Source: Pseudomonadota bacterium (lineage in GTDB: Bacteria > SAR324 > NAC60-12). From it: 32,030 nucleotides of DNA. Under the pieces are notes generated by a model. That model worked only from the letters and a program-made list of their open reading frames with translations, did not search any database and was not told the origin of the DNA. The stretch covers positions 1-32,030 of the forward strand of contig SHAT01000022.1 in NCBI GenBank assembly GCA_004213175.1, given 5' to 3'. Position 1 is the first letter of the stretch, and every line of letters starts with the position of its first letter. Positions 17,211 to 24,456 of the stretch are shown here, one piece after another. Made by a program: the position numbers and the translations under genes.

Positions 17211-17500
17211 AATATTTATAAATTTGAAAAATAAGGTGATGTTTCAAAAGTTCAATATAAACTTTAAGACTTTATAACAAAAATACCCTAATTTTAGTGG
17301 ATAGTAAAGCCAAACTCTGCATGAATCAATAATGGAAAATGTATTCAAATATTTGATGTGCTCCTTGTGTATTAAAACTAAACTATAATTTGGGACGCTT
17401 TGTGCAAAAGTATTATAGAGTGCTCATTTTATTGACACAAAAAGATTTTATAAAGTCTACATAAAAAAACAGATTTTCATTTTTTTAGCTATCCATTTCA

Positions 17501-17893
17501 ATGTCACTTAGGTCAATAATACATTCTGCAAGACGAAAACCTCGCTCATTGAAAAACCAATATCGCTGGAAGCTAGTTCCCCGCTTTATTTGGAAGTCTG
17601 TGCAGTCTTTTCACATTACTTTACTAGTTTGGGGTCTTGTAACTATCGGGTGTATTTTTTATCTTTCACAATGGATGAATTACCGTCAGGTAGCACACAG
17701 GGTTGAAGCACTGGAAACTAGGCGCTCAAAGTTAGTTACCAAACTAGAGTTACTAGAAGTAGAAATAAGTTATCTTACTCGGCCCCAGCGGCTGGAAGTT
17801 CTAGTGGGTAATACGATGCGGATAACATCACCAAACCCAGCACAATATAGACTTTCCTGGGTAGATGTCAGTAGTGACGAGCAAGTAAAATGA
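17501..17893 (+). CDS. ftsL: FtsL-like cell division protein
   Basis: The 130-residue protein has FtsL architecture: a basic cytoplasmic N-terminus (about 1-36), one transmembrane segment (about 37-57, FHITLLVWGLVTIGCIFYL), then a periplasmic coiled coil (about 58-95). The segment YLTRPQRLEVLVGN resembles the conserved end of FtsL. FtsL forms a complex with FtsB and FtsQ that activates FtsW/FtsI at the septum. FtsL sequences diverge strongly, so the call rests on topology and on the 4-bp ATGA overlap with ftsI, its usual partner. The usual preceding gene rsmH (mraW) is absent; upstream is a divergent fatty acid oxidation operon. Confidence 0.8.
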   Translation: MSLRSIIHSARRKPRSLKNQYRWKLVPRFIWKSVQSFHITLLVWGLVTIGCIFYLSQWMNYRQVAHRVEALETRRSKLVTKLELLEVEISYLTRPQRLEVLVGNTMRITSPNPAQYRLSWVDVSSDEQVK

Positions 17894-19674
17894 ATCAATC
17901 CCCACGTTTTCAACTTTACAGTTTTAAAACAAGACTTCTTACAGTACTTGCTGGATTTGTGTTATGTTTTCTGGCAGTTTTGGGGAGAGTCTTTTATTTG
18001 CAGATTTTAAAAGCAGATTATTACAATGAAAAGGCAAAGTCCCAACATGAACGTACAGTAACACTAGATACGCGTCGAGGTATAATATTAGATAAGAAAG
18101 ATAGAATACTGGCCATTTCAGTTCAGCTTAAATCACTTTTTGCGAAACCAAGCCAAGTTGATTCCCCAACAAAAGTAGCAAGATTACTTTCACCTATCGT
18201 TAAAATTCCATATCACAAATTGCTGATTGAGTTAAAATCTAAAAATAATTTTGTTTGGATCAAACGTAAATTACCACCGGAACAGACAAAACAGCTGCAA
18301 AAGATGAATTTAAACGGAATTGGGTTCATTGAAGAGTTTCGTCGTTTTTATCCTAACGGTAATTTTGCAGGACAACTTTTAGGTTACACAGGAATTGACT
18401 CTCAGGGGTTGGAAGGTATTGAGAATAAATATGAATCTCTTTTGGCAGGGAAAACATCAGCTTATATCGTGGAAAAAGAAGGGATGTATCGAACTGTTCC
18501 TCTCTCCAATATACCCAAAAAAACGCCAGATCAATTTTCGCTCAACTTGTCTATAGATAGTACAATACAGCACTTTGCTGAAAAAGCTCTTCGCGATGGA
18601 GTAATAAAGACACAAGCAGACAGGGGAAGCGCGATCGTTTTGCACTCTAAAACCGGTGCAATTCTGGCAATGGCCAATTACCCTGGATTTGATCCAAACC
18701 GTTATCAAAAATTCAGTAGGGCTCTCCAACTCAACCGTGCTGCAACTGCAGGTTACGAACCTGGTTCTACTTTTAAAATGATCACTATTGCAGCAGCACT
18801 GAATGAAGGGGAAATTTCTCCTGAACAAAAATTTTTCTGTGAAAACGGCAAATATAAGATTGGCAATAATTTAGTCCGAGATACTAGTTCATATGGAATA
18901 ATGACGCTTAAGCAAATATTAAAGAAATCCTCCAACATCTGCGCTGCAAAAATTGGTATGAGCATGACACCTGCTAAATTTCATGAATATATTAAACGCT
19001 TCGGTTTTGGACAACGTCCTAACTCTGGTGTTGCCGCAGAAGCTTCCGGAAGAGTCATTTCTCCAAAATATTGGCAGATGATTGATCATGCGAATATTTC
19101 TTTTGGTCAAGCAATTCTAGTTTCACCTTTGCAGATGGTAAGTGCAGCTAATGTTTTTGCGAATGGGGGGGACTGGGTTCCTCCTTATATTATTGACCAT
19201 TTACGCGACAAAAATGGAAAAATATTAAATGAAATCAGGGATAATAATGGAAATATAATTCAGAATTTTGGAAAAGGCGCCAGGAGTACTGTCATTGAAG
19301 CATCAGTCGCAAGATTAGTTAAAGAATATCTTATTTCTGTAACACAGAAAGGAGGAACTGCAGAGAATGCGGCGATTAACGGTTATCTCATCGCAGGAAA
19401 GACTGGTACTAGTCAGATTTACGATCAACAGTTAGGACGTTACTCCAAAACACGTTACATAGCATCATTTGTAGGATTTGCTCCAGCTTCAGAACCATTA
19501 GTAACAGTACTTGTTGTTGTAGAACAGCCTAGGACTTCTTATTATGGTGGAAAGGTAGCTGCACCTATTTTTAAGGAAATAGTTCAACGCACATTGTTAT
19601 TCGAAGATGTTCTACCCTTTCCAGAAGAAAGTAATTCAAACAGATCAGCTAATAGCTTAACAGTAAATCGTTAA
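17890..19674 (+). CDS. ftsI: FtsI / PBP3, septal peptidoglycan transpeptidase
   Basis: This class B penicillin-binding protein cross-links septal peptidoglycan from the periplasmic side of the inner membrane. The 594-residue product has a short cytoplasmic tail, one membrane anchor (about 14-38), a dimerisation/pedestal domain with TLDTRRGIILDKKDRILA (58-75), and a transpeptidase domain. The three catalytic motifs are SxxK at Ser293-Lys296 (PGSTFK), SSN at 347-349, and KTGT at 504-507. It overlaps ftsL by 4 bp. No murE, murF, mraY or ftsW follows; the next gene, pdxA, is on the opposite strand. The pair is thus isolated from a canonical dcw cluster. Confidence 0.93.
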   Translation: MNQSPRFQLYSFKTRLLTVLAGFVLCFLAVLGRVFYLQILKADYYNEKAKSQHERTVTLDTRRGIILDKKDRILAISVQLKSLFAKPSQVDSPTKVARLLSPIVKIPYHKLLIELKSKNNFVWIKRKLPPEQTKQLQKMNLNGIGFIEEFRRFYPNGNFAGQLLGYTGIDSQGLEGIENKYESLLAGKTSAYIVEKEGMYRTVPLSNIPKKTPDQFSLNLSIDSTIQHFAEKALRDGVIKTQADRGSAIVLHSKTGAILAMANYPGFDPNRYQKFSRALQLNRAATAGYEPGSTFKMITIAAALNEGEISPEQKFFCENGKYKIGNNLVRDTSSYGIMTLKQILKKSSNICAAKIGMSMTPAKFHEYIKRFGFGQRPNSGVAAEASGRVISPKYWQMIDHANISFGQAILVSPLQMVSAANVFANGGDWVPPYIIDHLRDKNGKILNEIRDNNGNIIQNFGKGARSTVIEASVARLVKEYLISVTQKGGTAENAAINGYLIAGKTGTSQIYDQQLGRYSKTRYIASFVGFAPASEPLVTVLVVVEQPRTSYYGGKVAAPIFKEIVQRTLLFEDVLPFPEESNSNRSANSLTVNR

Positions 19675-19820
19675 ATCCGGTCCTTGTTTTGTTTGACTTT
19701 TCATAAGCTAGCATAATATTTATATTAACCGCCCTTCTAGGAATATTTTAATATTATAACTTTGCGGAAGAATATTTTTGAATTATTTTGCTATAATTAT
19801 ACTCAGCCCAAATCAACAGA

Positions 19821-20837
19821 TTAAACTTTAATTCTTGCCATCTTTAGGGCAGTCTTAATTGCCTCAATCATCGAACTCGGATTAGCCTTAATTTGCGGTG
19901 CCAAGTCAAAAGCAGTTCCGTGATCCGGGGATGTACGGATGAGCGGCAAACCCAAGGTTATGTTTACTGCACGATCGAATCCGTATAATTTTAGAGGAAT
20001 CAGCGCCTGATCATGATAAAATGCAATTACGGCGTCAAAACGACCTTTACGATGTTCCAAAAATATAGTATCCGGCGGAAAAGGACCCTCGCAGATTATT
20101 CCTTTTTGCCTGGCAAGTTCCATTGCAGGTCGAATAATATTATCTTCTTCATCACCAAATAACCCGTTTTCGCCTGCATGAGGATTGATTCCTGGAATGC
20201 CAAGTTTCGGTTTAGAAATCCCCATTCTTTTGAGTCCGGAACTAGTAATTTCCATAACTTCGAGTATAAGTTCATGTGTGAGTAAATCGAGGGCTTGACG
20301 TAGTGACACATGAAGAGTTACCATAGAAGCTCGTAAATCATCGACAGCGAGCATCATCACTGATCGCTTTCCGTTACTGAAATGTGAAAGCATTTCAGTG
20401 TGACCTGGGAAAATGTGACCCGCAGCCTGCAGCGCTTCTTTAGCCAGGGGAGCTGTAACGATTGCGTCAATTATTTTACTGTTCGCAAAGTCGATTGCGC
20501 AATGAACAAATTGAAAGGAAGAGTTGCCGCCCCAAACAGAACATGTACCAAGTTCCCATTTTCGGTTTTTTTGAACGGACAAATCGATTATGGGGATACA
20601 AAATGAATCCCGGGAATTGTTGGTCAAGACACCACCTTTTTCCGAAATTGCTTCAAATAAAAAATTAAAGCCCAAAATTTTGTTCATTTCGCTCAGAATT
20701 TCCGTATCCCCAAAAATCAAAGGTTGCCATGCCTCAAAGGGATGCATATATTCAAGAGCCCTTAATAAAACTTCAGGTCCTATTCCGTTGGGGTCGCCCA
20801 TCGTCAGGCCGATATTTATTTCTGCTTTGCGTTGCAT
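19821..20837 (-). CDS. pdxA: PdxA, 4-hydroxythreonine-4-phosphate dehydrogenase
   Basis: PdxA oxidises 4-phospho-hydroxy-L-threonine with NAD in DXP-dependent pyridoxal 5'-phosphate synthesis. The protein has TMGDPNGIGPE (12-22), FPGHTEM with metal ligand His146, GINPHAGENG with His220, FYHDQALIP with His275, and TSPDHGTAFDLA (302-313). The ATG at 20837 gives 338 residues; the frame extends four codons further to a TTG at 20849, which is less likely. Only 26 bp separate this start from the divergent reductase gene, so each promoter must overlap the other gene or its leader. SerC, the preceding enzyme of the same pathway, is encoded about 2 kb away at 22782. Confidence 0.94.
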   Translation of the reverse strand: MQRKAEINIGLTMGDPNGIGPEVLLRALEYMHPFEAWQPLIFGDTEILSEMNKILGFNFLFEAISEKGGVLTNNSRDSFCIPIIDLSVQKNRKWELGTCSVWGGNSSFQFVHCAIDFANSKIIDAIVTAPLAKEALQAAGHIFPGHTEMLSHFSNGKRSVMMLAVDDLRASMVTLHVSLRQALDLLTHELILEVMEITSSGLKRMGISKPKLGIPGINPHAGENGLFGDEEDNIIRPAMELARQKGIICEGPFPPDTIFLEHRKGRFDAVIAFYHDQALIPLKLYGFDRAVNITLGLPLIRTSPDHGTAFDLAPQIKANPSSMIEAIKTALKMARIKV

Positions 20838-20863
20838 ATTAGCTAACAATTAAAAATACGTTT

Positions 20864-21595
20864 ATGGTTTTACAAGATAAGGTAGCACTGGTCACAGGCT
20901 CCGGAGTTAGACTGGGGCAGACAATTGCTCAAAAATTGGGTCAATTGGGTATGCGCGTTGTTGTACATTATCACCACTCTGAAAAAGGCGCAAAACAAAC
21001 CATCAAACTGCTCCCCGGTGACGAATCACGACATCTTATTCTTCAAGCAGATTTAAAAGATGTAGCCGACATAAAAAAACTTGTTCAGAAAGCGGAGAAA
21101 AAATCAGGACCAATTTCAGTATTGATCAATAATGCTGCAGATTTTTTCCCTACCCCTTTTTTCTCAACAAGTGAAGAGGAATGGGATCATCTCTTAAAAC
21201 TGAATTTGAAGGCACCTTTCTTTTTAGCACAAACAATTGCGGAAGGTATGAAAAAACGTGGAGAAGGAAAAATAATAAATATGGTTGATGTTTCAGCAGA
21301 TAGACCGTGGTCCGGATTTCTCCCCTATTGCACATCAAAAGCAGGTCTTAGTTCTTTAACCATTGGTTTAGCACGCACTTTAGCGCCTGAGGTACAAGTC
21401 AACGCTATTGCGCCTGGAACCGTGCTTCCTCCTCCGGATCATTACGAAATGGACTTCAAAGAGTCCATTGAACGCAGTCTCCTCAAAAGAATCGGAGTAT
21501 CAGAAGATATTGTACAGGCTGTTGAATATTTGTTAATATCAGACTTTGTGACCGGTACCATCATGCCTGTCGACGGTGGAAGGTCGGTTTATTAA
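20864..21595 (+). CDS. Short-chain dehydrogenase, FolM/PTR1-like pteridine reductase
   Basis: A 243-residue classical-fold SDR. Its cofactor motif TGSGVRLG (11-18) carries Arg where most SDRs have Gly, as in pteridine reductase 1 and FolM, and VVVHYHHSE (32-40) also resembles those enzymes. NNAAD is at 89-93. The catalytic region reads NMVDVSADRPWSGFLPYCTSK, with Asp142 where classical SDRs have Ser, and Tyr155-xxx-Lys159; this Asp-Tyr-Lys arrangement is typical of PTR1/FolM. The likely reaction is NADPH-dependent reduction of a dihydropterin (dihydromonapterin or dihydrofolate). Another SDR activity cannot be excluded. It is divergent from pdxA and directly upstream of an htrA-like gene. Confidence 0.8.
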   Translation: MVLQDKVALVTGSGVRLGQTIAQKLGQLGMRVVVHYHHSEKGAKQTIKLLPGDESRHLILQADLKDVADIKKLVQKAEKKSGPISVLINNAADFFPTPFFSTSEEEWDHLLKLNLKAPFFLAQTIAEGMKKRGEGKIINMVDVSADRPWSGFLPYCTSKAGLSSLTIGLARTLAPEVQVNAIAPGTVLPPPDHYEMDFKESIERSLLKRIGVSEDIVQAVEYLLISDFVTGTIMPVDGGRSVY

Positions 21596-21620
21596 AGTCC
21601 TTAAGATACTAAATATATTT

Positions 21621-22685
21621 ATGTTTTCCAATAGACATATTTTTTTGTTTTTATTTATTTCCTTCTATTTTACACAAGTCAATGGAGTCACGCGTTATAC
21701 CGTTGATGAGCAGGAAAATATCAGTATTTATGAAAAAAGCAGCAGAGCTGTAGTTAATATCAGTAATATTGCAGTTAACTACGATTTCTACTACCGTGCT
21801 ATTCCTGCTGAATCAGGTTCCGGAACAGGATTTCTGATTAACAAATCCGGGATAATTATCACCAATTATCATGTTGTTGAAAACGCCCGCAAACTGGTTG
21901 TTACTCTAGCCGACAATAGTCAGTGGGCCGGAAAGCTTGTTGGTGCTGACCCAAACAACGATCTGGCCATTGTACGTATTGAAGCACCTGCTGAAAGTTA
22001 TGATGTCCTCAAATTTTCCCATTCAAATGATATCGTAGTTGGTCAAAAAGTATTGGCACTGGGAAATCCTTTTGGCCTGCGGCAGACGTTAACAACAGGA
22101 ATAATAAGTGCTTTGGGGCGTACTATTGAGGCCAAAAATGGACGTAAAATTGAAGGTATCATACAAACTGACGCCGCAATCAATCCCGGCAATTCAGGTG
22201 GACCTTTGCTCGACTCTGAGGGGAATGTAATTGGAATCAACACTGCAATTATAGGTTCGGTGGGAAGTGTAGGTATTGGTTTTGCGGTACCAAGCAATAC
22301 CGCGTTACGTATTCTGCCTGATCTGTTGAAATACGGTTATGTGCGCCGCCCGTGGCTAGGCATTGAACCCATCCCAACCGTTTATTTACGTCGTATAGGA
22401 ATTGACATCGAGGAAGGACTATTAATCGCCCGAGTAGTGGAAGGTGCTTCAGCAGATAACGCGGGGTTGCTAGGAGCCACGAGGACAGTCAAAGTTGGAC
22501 GATACAAGGTCCCATGGGGCGGTGATATAATTACTCATGTCAACGAAACGCCTGTTACCTCAATGGAAGATTTGGCTCAACAGATCGAAACACGTAAATC
22601 TGGAGAAGAAATCACGGTGCGCATCATACGCGGAAAAATGGTTCATTCTGTTATGGTTAAGCTGGTTTTACGTCCAAGATCTTAA
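21621..22685 (+). CDS. HtrA/DegP-like trypsin-type serine protease with one PDZ domain
   Basis: With the ATG at 21621 the protein has 354 residues: a hydrophobic N-terminal signal or anchor (about 5-20), then a trypsin-like protease domain. The triad is complete: His84 (TNYHVV), Asp114 (NNDLAI) and Ser192 (GNSGGP). A single PDZ domain spans about 240-352, including AGLLGATRTVK and GGDIITHVNETPV. It should degrade or chaperone damaged proteins in the periplasm. The frame extends to a GTG at 21576 inside the preceding reductase gene (20-bp overlap), adding 15 residues before the hydrophobic stretch. The ATG gives a cleaner signal; neither start has a good Shine-Dalgarno. DegS-, DegQ- or DegP-type subfamily is undecided, but a single PDZ argues against DegP proper. 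Confidence 0.9.
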   Translation: MFSNRHIFLFLFISFYFTQVNGVTRYTVDEQENISIYEKSSRAVVNISNIAVNYDFYYRAIPAESGSGTGFLINKSGIIITNYHVVENARKLVVTLADNSQWAGKLVGADPNNDLAIVRIEAPAESYDVLKFSHSNDIVVGQKVLALGNPFGLRQTLTTGIISALGRTIEAKNGRKIEGIIQTDAAINPGNSGGPLLDSEGNVIGINTAIIGSVGSVGIGFAVPSNTALRILPDLLKYGYVRRPWLGIEPIPTVYLRRIGIDIEEGLLIARVVEGASADNAGLLGATRTVKVGRYKVPWGGDIITHVNETPVTSMEDLAQQIETRKSGEEITVRIIRGKMVHSVMVKLVLRPRS

Positions 22686-22781
22686 AGATTTTTTAATAAT
22701 TTTGCTGAAAAATTACAAAAAATAGTCTTTTAAAATTTTTCTTTTCAACAATATAACAACTAAGCAAACATAATATAAATA

Positions 22782-23870
22782 ATGATTAATCGTGTCTACA
22801 ATTTTAGTGCCGGACCAGCGATGTTACCTACTTCCGTAATGCAAAAAATTCAGGAAGAATTTCTGGACTATCAAGGAATGGGAGCCTCAATTGTTGAAGT
22901 AAGCCACAGACTTCCAATTTTTCGTGATATTCTTGATTCTACTGAATCACTTTTCCGCGAACTGACTAATCTTCCAAAAAACTACCGTGTTCTTTTCATG
23001 CATGGCGGAGCACAAATGCAATTTTCTGCAGTTCCACTAAATTTAATGTACCGCAAAAAACAAAAAGGCTCCTACTTTATTACCGGAAGATGGGGTATTT
23101 TGGCAGAACAAGAGGCTCAACGTTACGGTAACACAGAAATAATAATGGATACTAAAGAGTTTGATTATAGGCAAATTCCGGAATATGACGAAAGCAAACT
23201 AGATCAAGGAAGCAGCTATGCCCACCTGACTACAAACAATACGCTTTACGGAACACGATGGCATTCTTTTCCAGACACAAGCAGCGTACCTTTAGCCGCG
23301 GACGCCACATCAGATATTTTATCCAGAGAAATGGATTATTCACAGTTTGGGGTGGTTTATGCTGGTTTTCAAAAAAATCTCGGTACCTCAGGAACCGCAA
23401 TTGTAATTGTCAGGGATGACCTGTTGGGTAATGCACTTCCTGAAACTCCTAAATTGCTGGATTATGCACTATTTGACGAACATCATTCCATACCAAACAC
23501 GATTAATGTTTTTGCAGTTTATGTGATGAATTTAGTGCTGGTCTGGATAAAAGAACAGGGAGGAGTTCCGGAAATGGAAAAACTAGCTGAAAAAAAATCC
23601 GCACTGTTGTATGACGTTCTGGATCGATCCGATTTTTATCTTGCTGTAGCACATCCAGAACACCGCTCAACCATGAATGTTACGTTTCATTTTCATAACG
23701 ATGAACTGCTACAAAAGTTTTTAACCGAATCCGAAAAAGAAGGTTTGTTTGCCCTCAAAGGACATGCGAAAGTAGGTGGTGTCAGAGCCTCACTCTATAA
23801 CGCTATGCCACTGGAAGGAGTAGTAGAACTCGCTCAATTTATGCAGGAGTTTGAGCGTAAAAACGGCTAA
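22782..23870 (+). CDS. serC: SerC, phosphoserine / phosphohydroxythreonine aminotransferase
   Basis: This PLP enzyme (362 residues, usual length about 360) transaminates 3-phosphohydroxypyruvate to phosphoserine, and 2-oxo-3-hydroxy-4-phosphobutanoate to 4-phosphohydroxythreonine for vitamin B6 synthesis. Family landmarks are VYNFSAGPAMLP (5-16), HGGAQMQF, and the PLP lysine Lys198 in AGFQKNLGTSG, where the commonest form is AGAQKNIGPAG. The C-terminal KVGGVRASLYNAMP matches SerC. Its product feeds PdxA, encoded about 2 kb upstream. The 3' end overlaps the convergent HNH gene by 4 bp. Confidence 0.95.
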   Translation: MINRVYNFSAGPAMLPTSVMQKIQEEFLDYQGMGASIVEVSHRLPIFRDILDSTESLFRELTNLPKNYRVLFMHGGAQMQFSAVPLNLMYRKKQKGSYFITGRWGILAEQEAQRYGNTEIIMDTKEFDYRQIPEYDESKLDQGSSYAHLTTNNTLYGTRWHSFPDTSSVPLAADATSDILSREMDYSQFGVVYAGFQKNLGTSGTAIVIVRDDLLGNALPETPKLLDYALFDEHHSIPNTINVFAVYVMNLVLVWIKEQGGVPEMEKLAEKKSALLYDVLDRSDFYLAVAHPEHRSTMNVTFHFHNDELLQKFLTESEKEGLFALKGHAKVGGVRASLYNAMPLEGVVELAQFMQEFERKNG

Positions 23871-24418
23871 GCTGCTTTAGGCTGATTGATCTTTACCAGA
23901 TGTTTCGGCCACTGCAAAAATTCCTGCCAGCTTTTATCAGGGATTTTGATATGTAGAGTTTTGGCAATGTTTACCATTTGCCAATAATCTGGTTCAAATG
24001 GCGGTTGAGATGGTTTAACCATATTAGCTCCTTTACTCAGATTACATTTTTGGCAGGCTGTGACTACGTTTTTCCAACGCATTCCGCCACCTCTGCTTTT
24101 TGGAATGACATGATCTATAGTAAGGTGATCAGCGGAAAAATGACGTTCACAATATTGACAGTGAAAACGGTCGCGCAGGAAAATGTTACGGCGGGTAAAG
24201 TTTACTACACCTTTCTGATAATGGTACTGCGCCATCATCACAACACTTGGCACAGGTAAGGCCAGGTGCTGTGAATGGCATATCCAGTCATCATAGGAAC
24301 GTAAAACAGTCACTTTATCTAGATAGAGCGCCTTTATTGCCTGTTGCCAAGTGATAGTGCTCAAGGGCCACAGAGTCAAGGGATTGCCATCCTGGTTTAG
24401 TAAAAGAACATCTTTCAT
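23867..24418 (-). CDS. HNH endonuclease-family protein
   Basis: A 183-residue protein. Residues 1-60 carry the opening common in this bacterial family (VLLLNQDGNPLTLWPLSTITWQ). The HNH module spans about 75-130: a zinc knuckle CQYC (87-90) and CQKC (122-125), Asp102-His103 in IDHVIPKSRGG, and Asn117 (RWKNVV). The catalytic histidine and both metal-binding pairs are present, so nuclease activity is plausible. Substrate and role are unknown; stand-alone members of this family are widespread and are not necessarily mobile or defensive. It lies 38 bp downstream of aconitase on the same strand and overlaps serC by 4 bp at convergent 3' ends. Confidence 0.85.
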   Translation of the reverse strand: MKDVLLLNQDGNPLTLWPLSTITWQQAIKALYLDKVTVLRSYDDWICHSQHLALPVPSVVMMAQYHYQKGVVNFTRRNIFLRDRFHCQYCERHFSADHLTIDHVIPKSRGGGMRWKNVVTACQKCNLSKGANMVKPSQPPFEPDYWQMVNIAKTLHIKIPDKSWQEFLQWPKHLVKINQPKAA

Positions 24419-24456
24419 GTGGTCACAAATATTAAAGTTGTGGGTTCAACACAGTT

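Noticed and set aside
17432-17461. TTGACA upstream of ftsL as a promoter
   Set aside because: The -35 is perfect, but the best -10 at 18-bp spacing (TCTACA) matches only three of six positions.
18457-18828. Minus-strand 123-codon open frame
   Set aside because: Antisense to the ftsI transpeptidase domain.
23867-24418. HNH gene as evidence of a mobile intron, phage or defence island
   Set aside because: It is a stand-alone family member among housekeeping genes, with no intron, integrase, toxin or restriction partner in sight.
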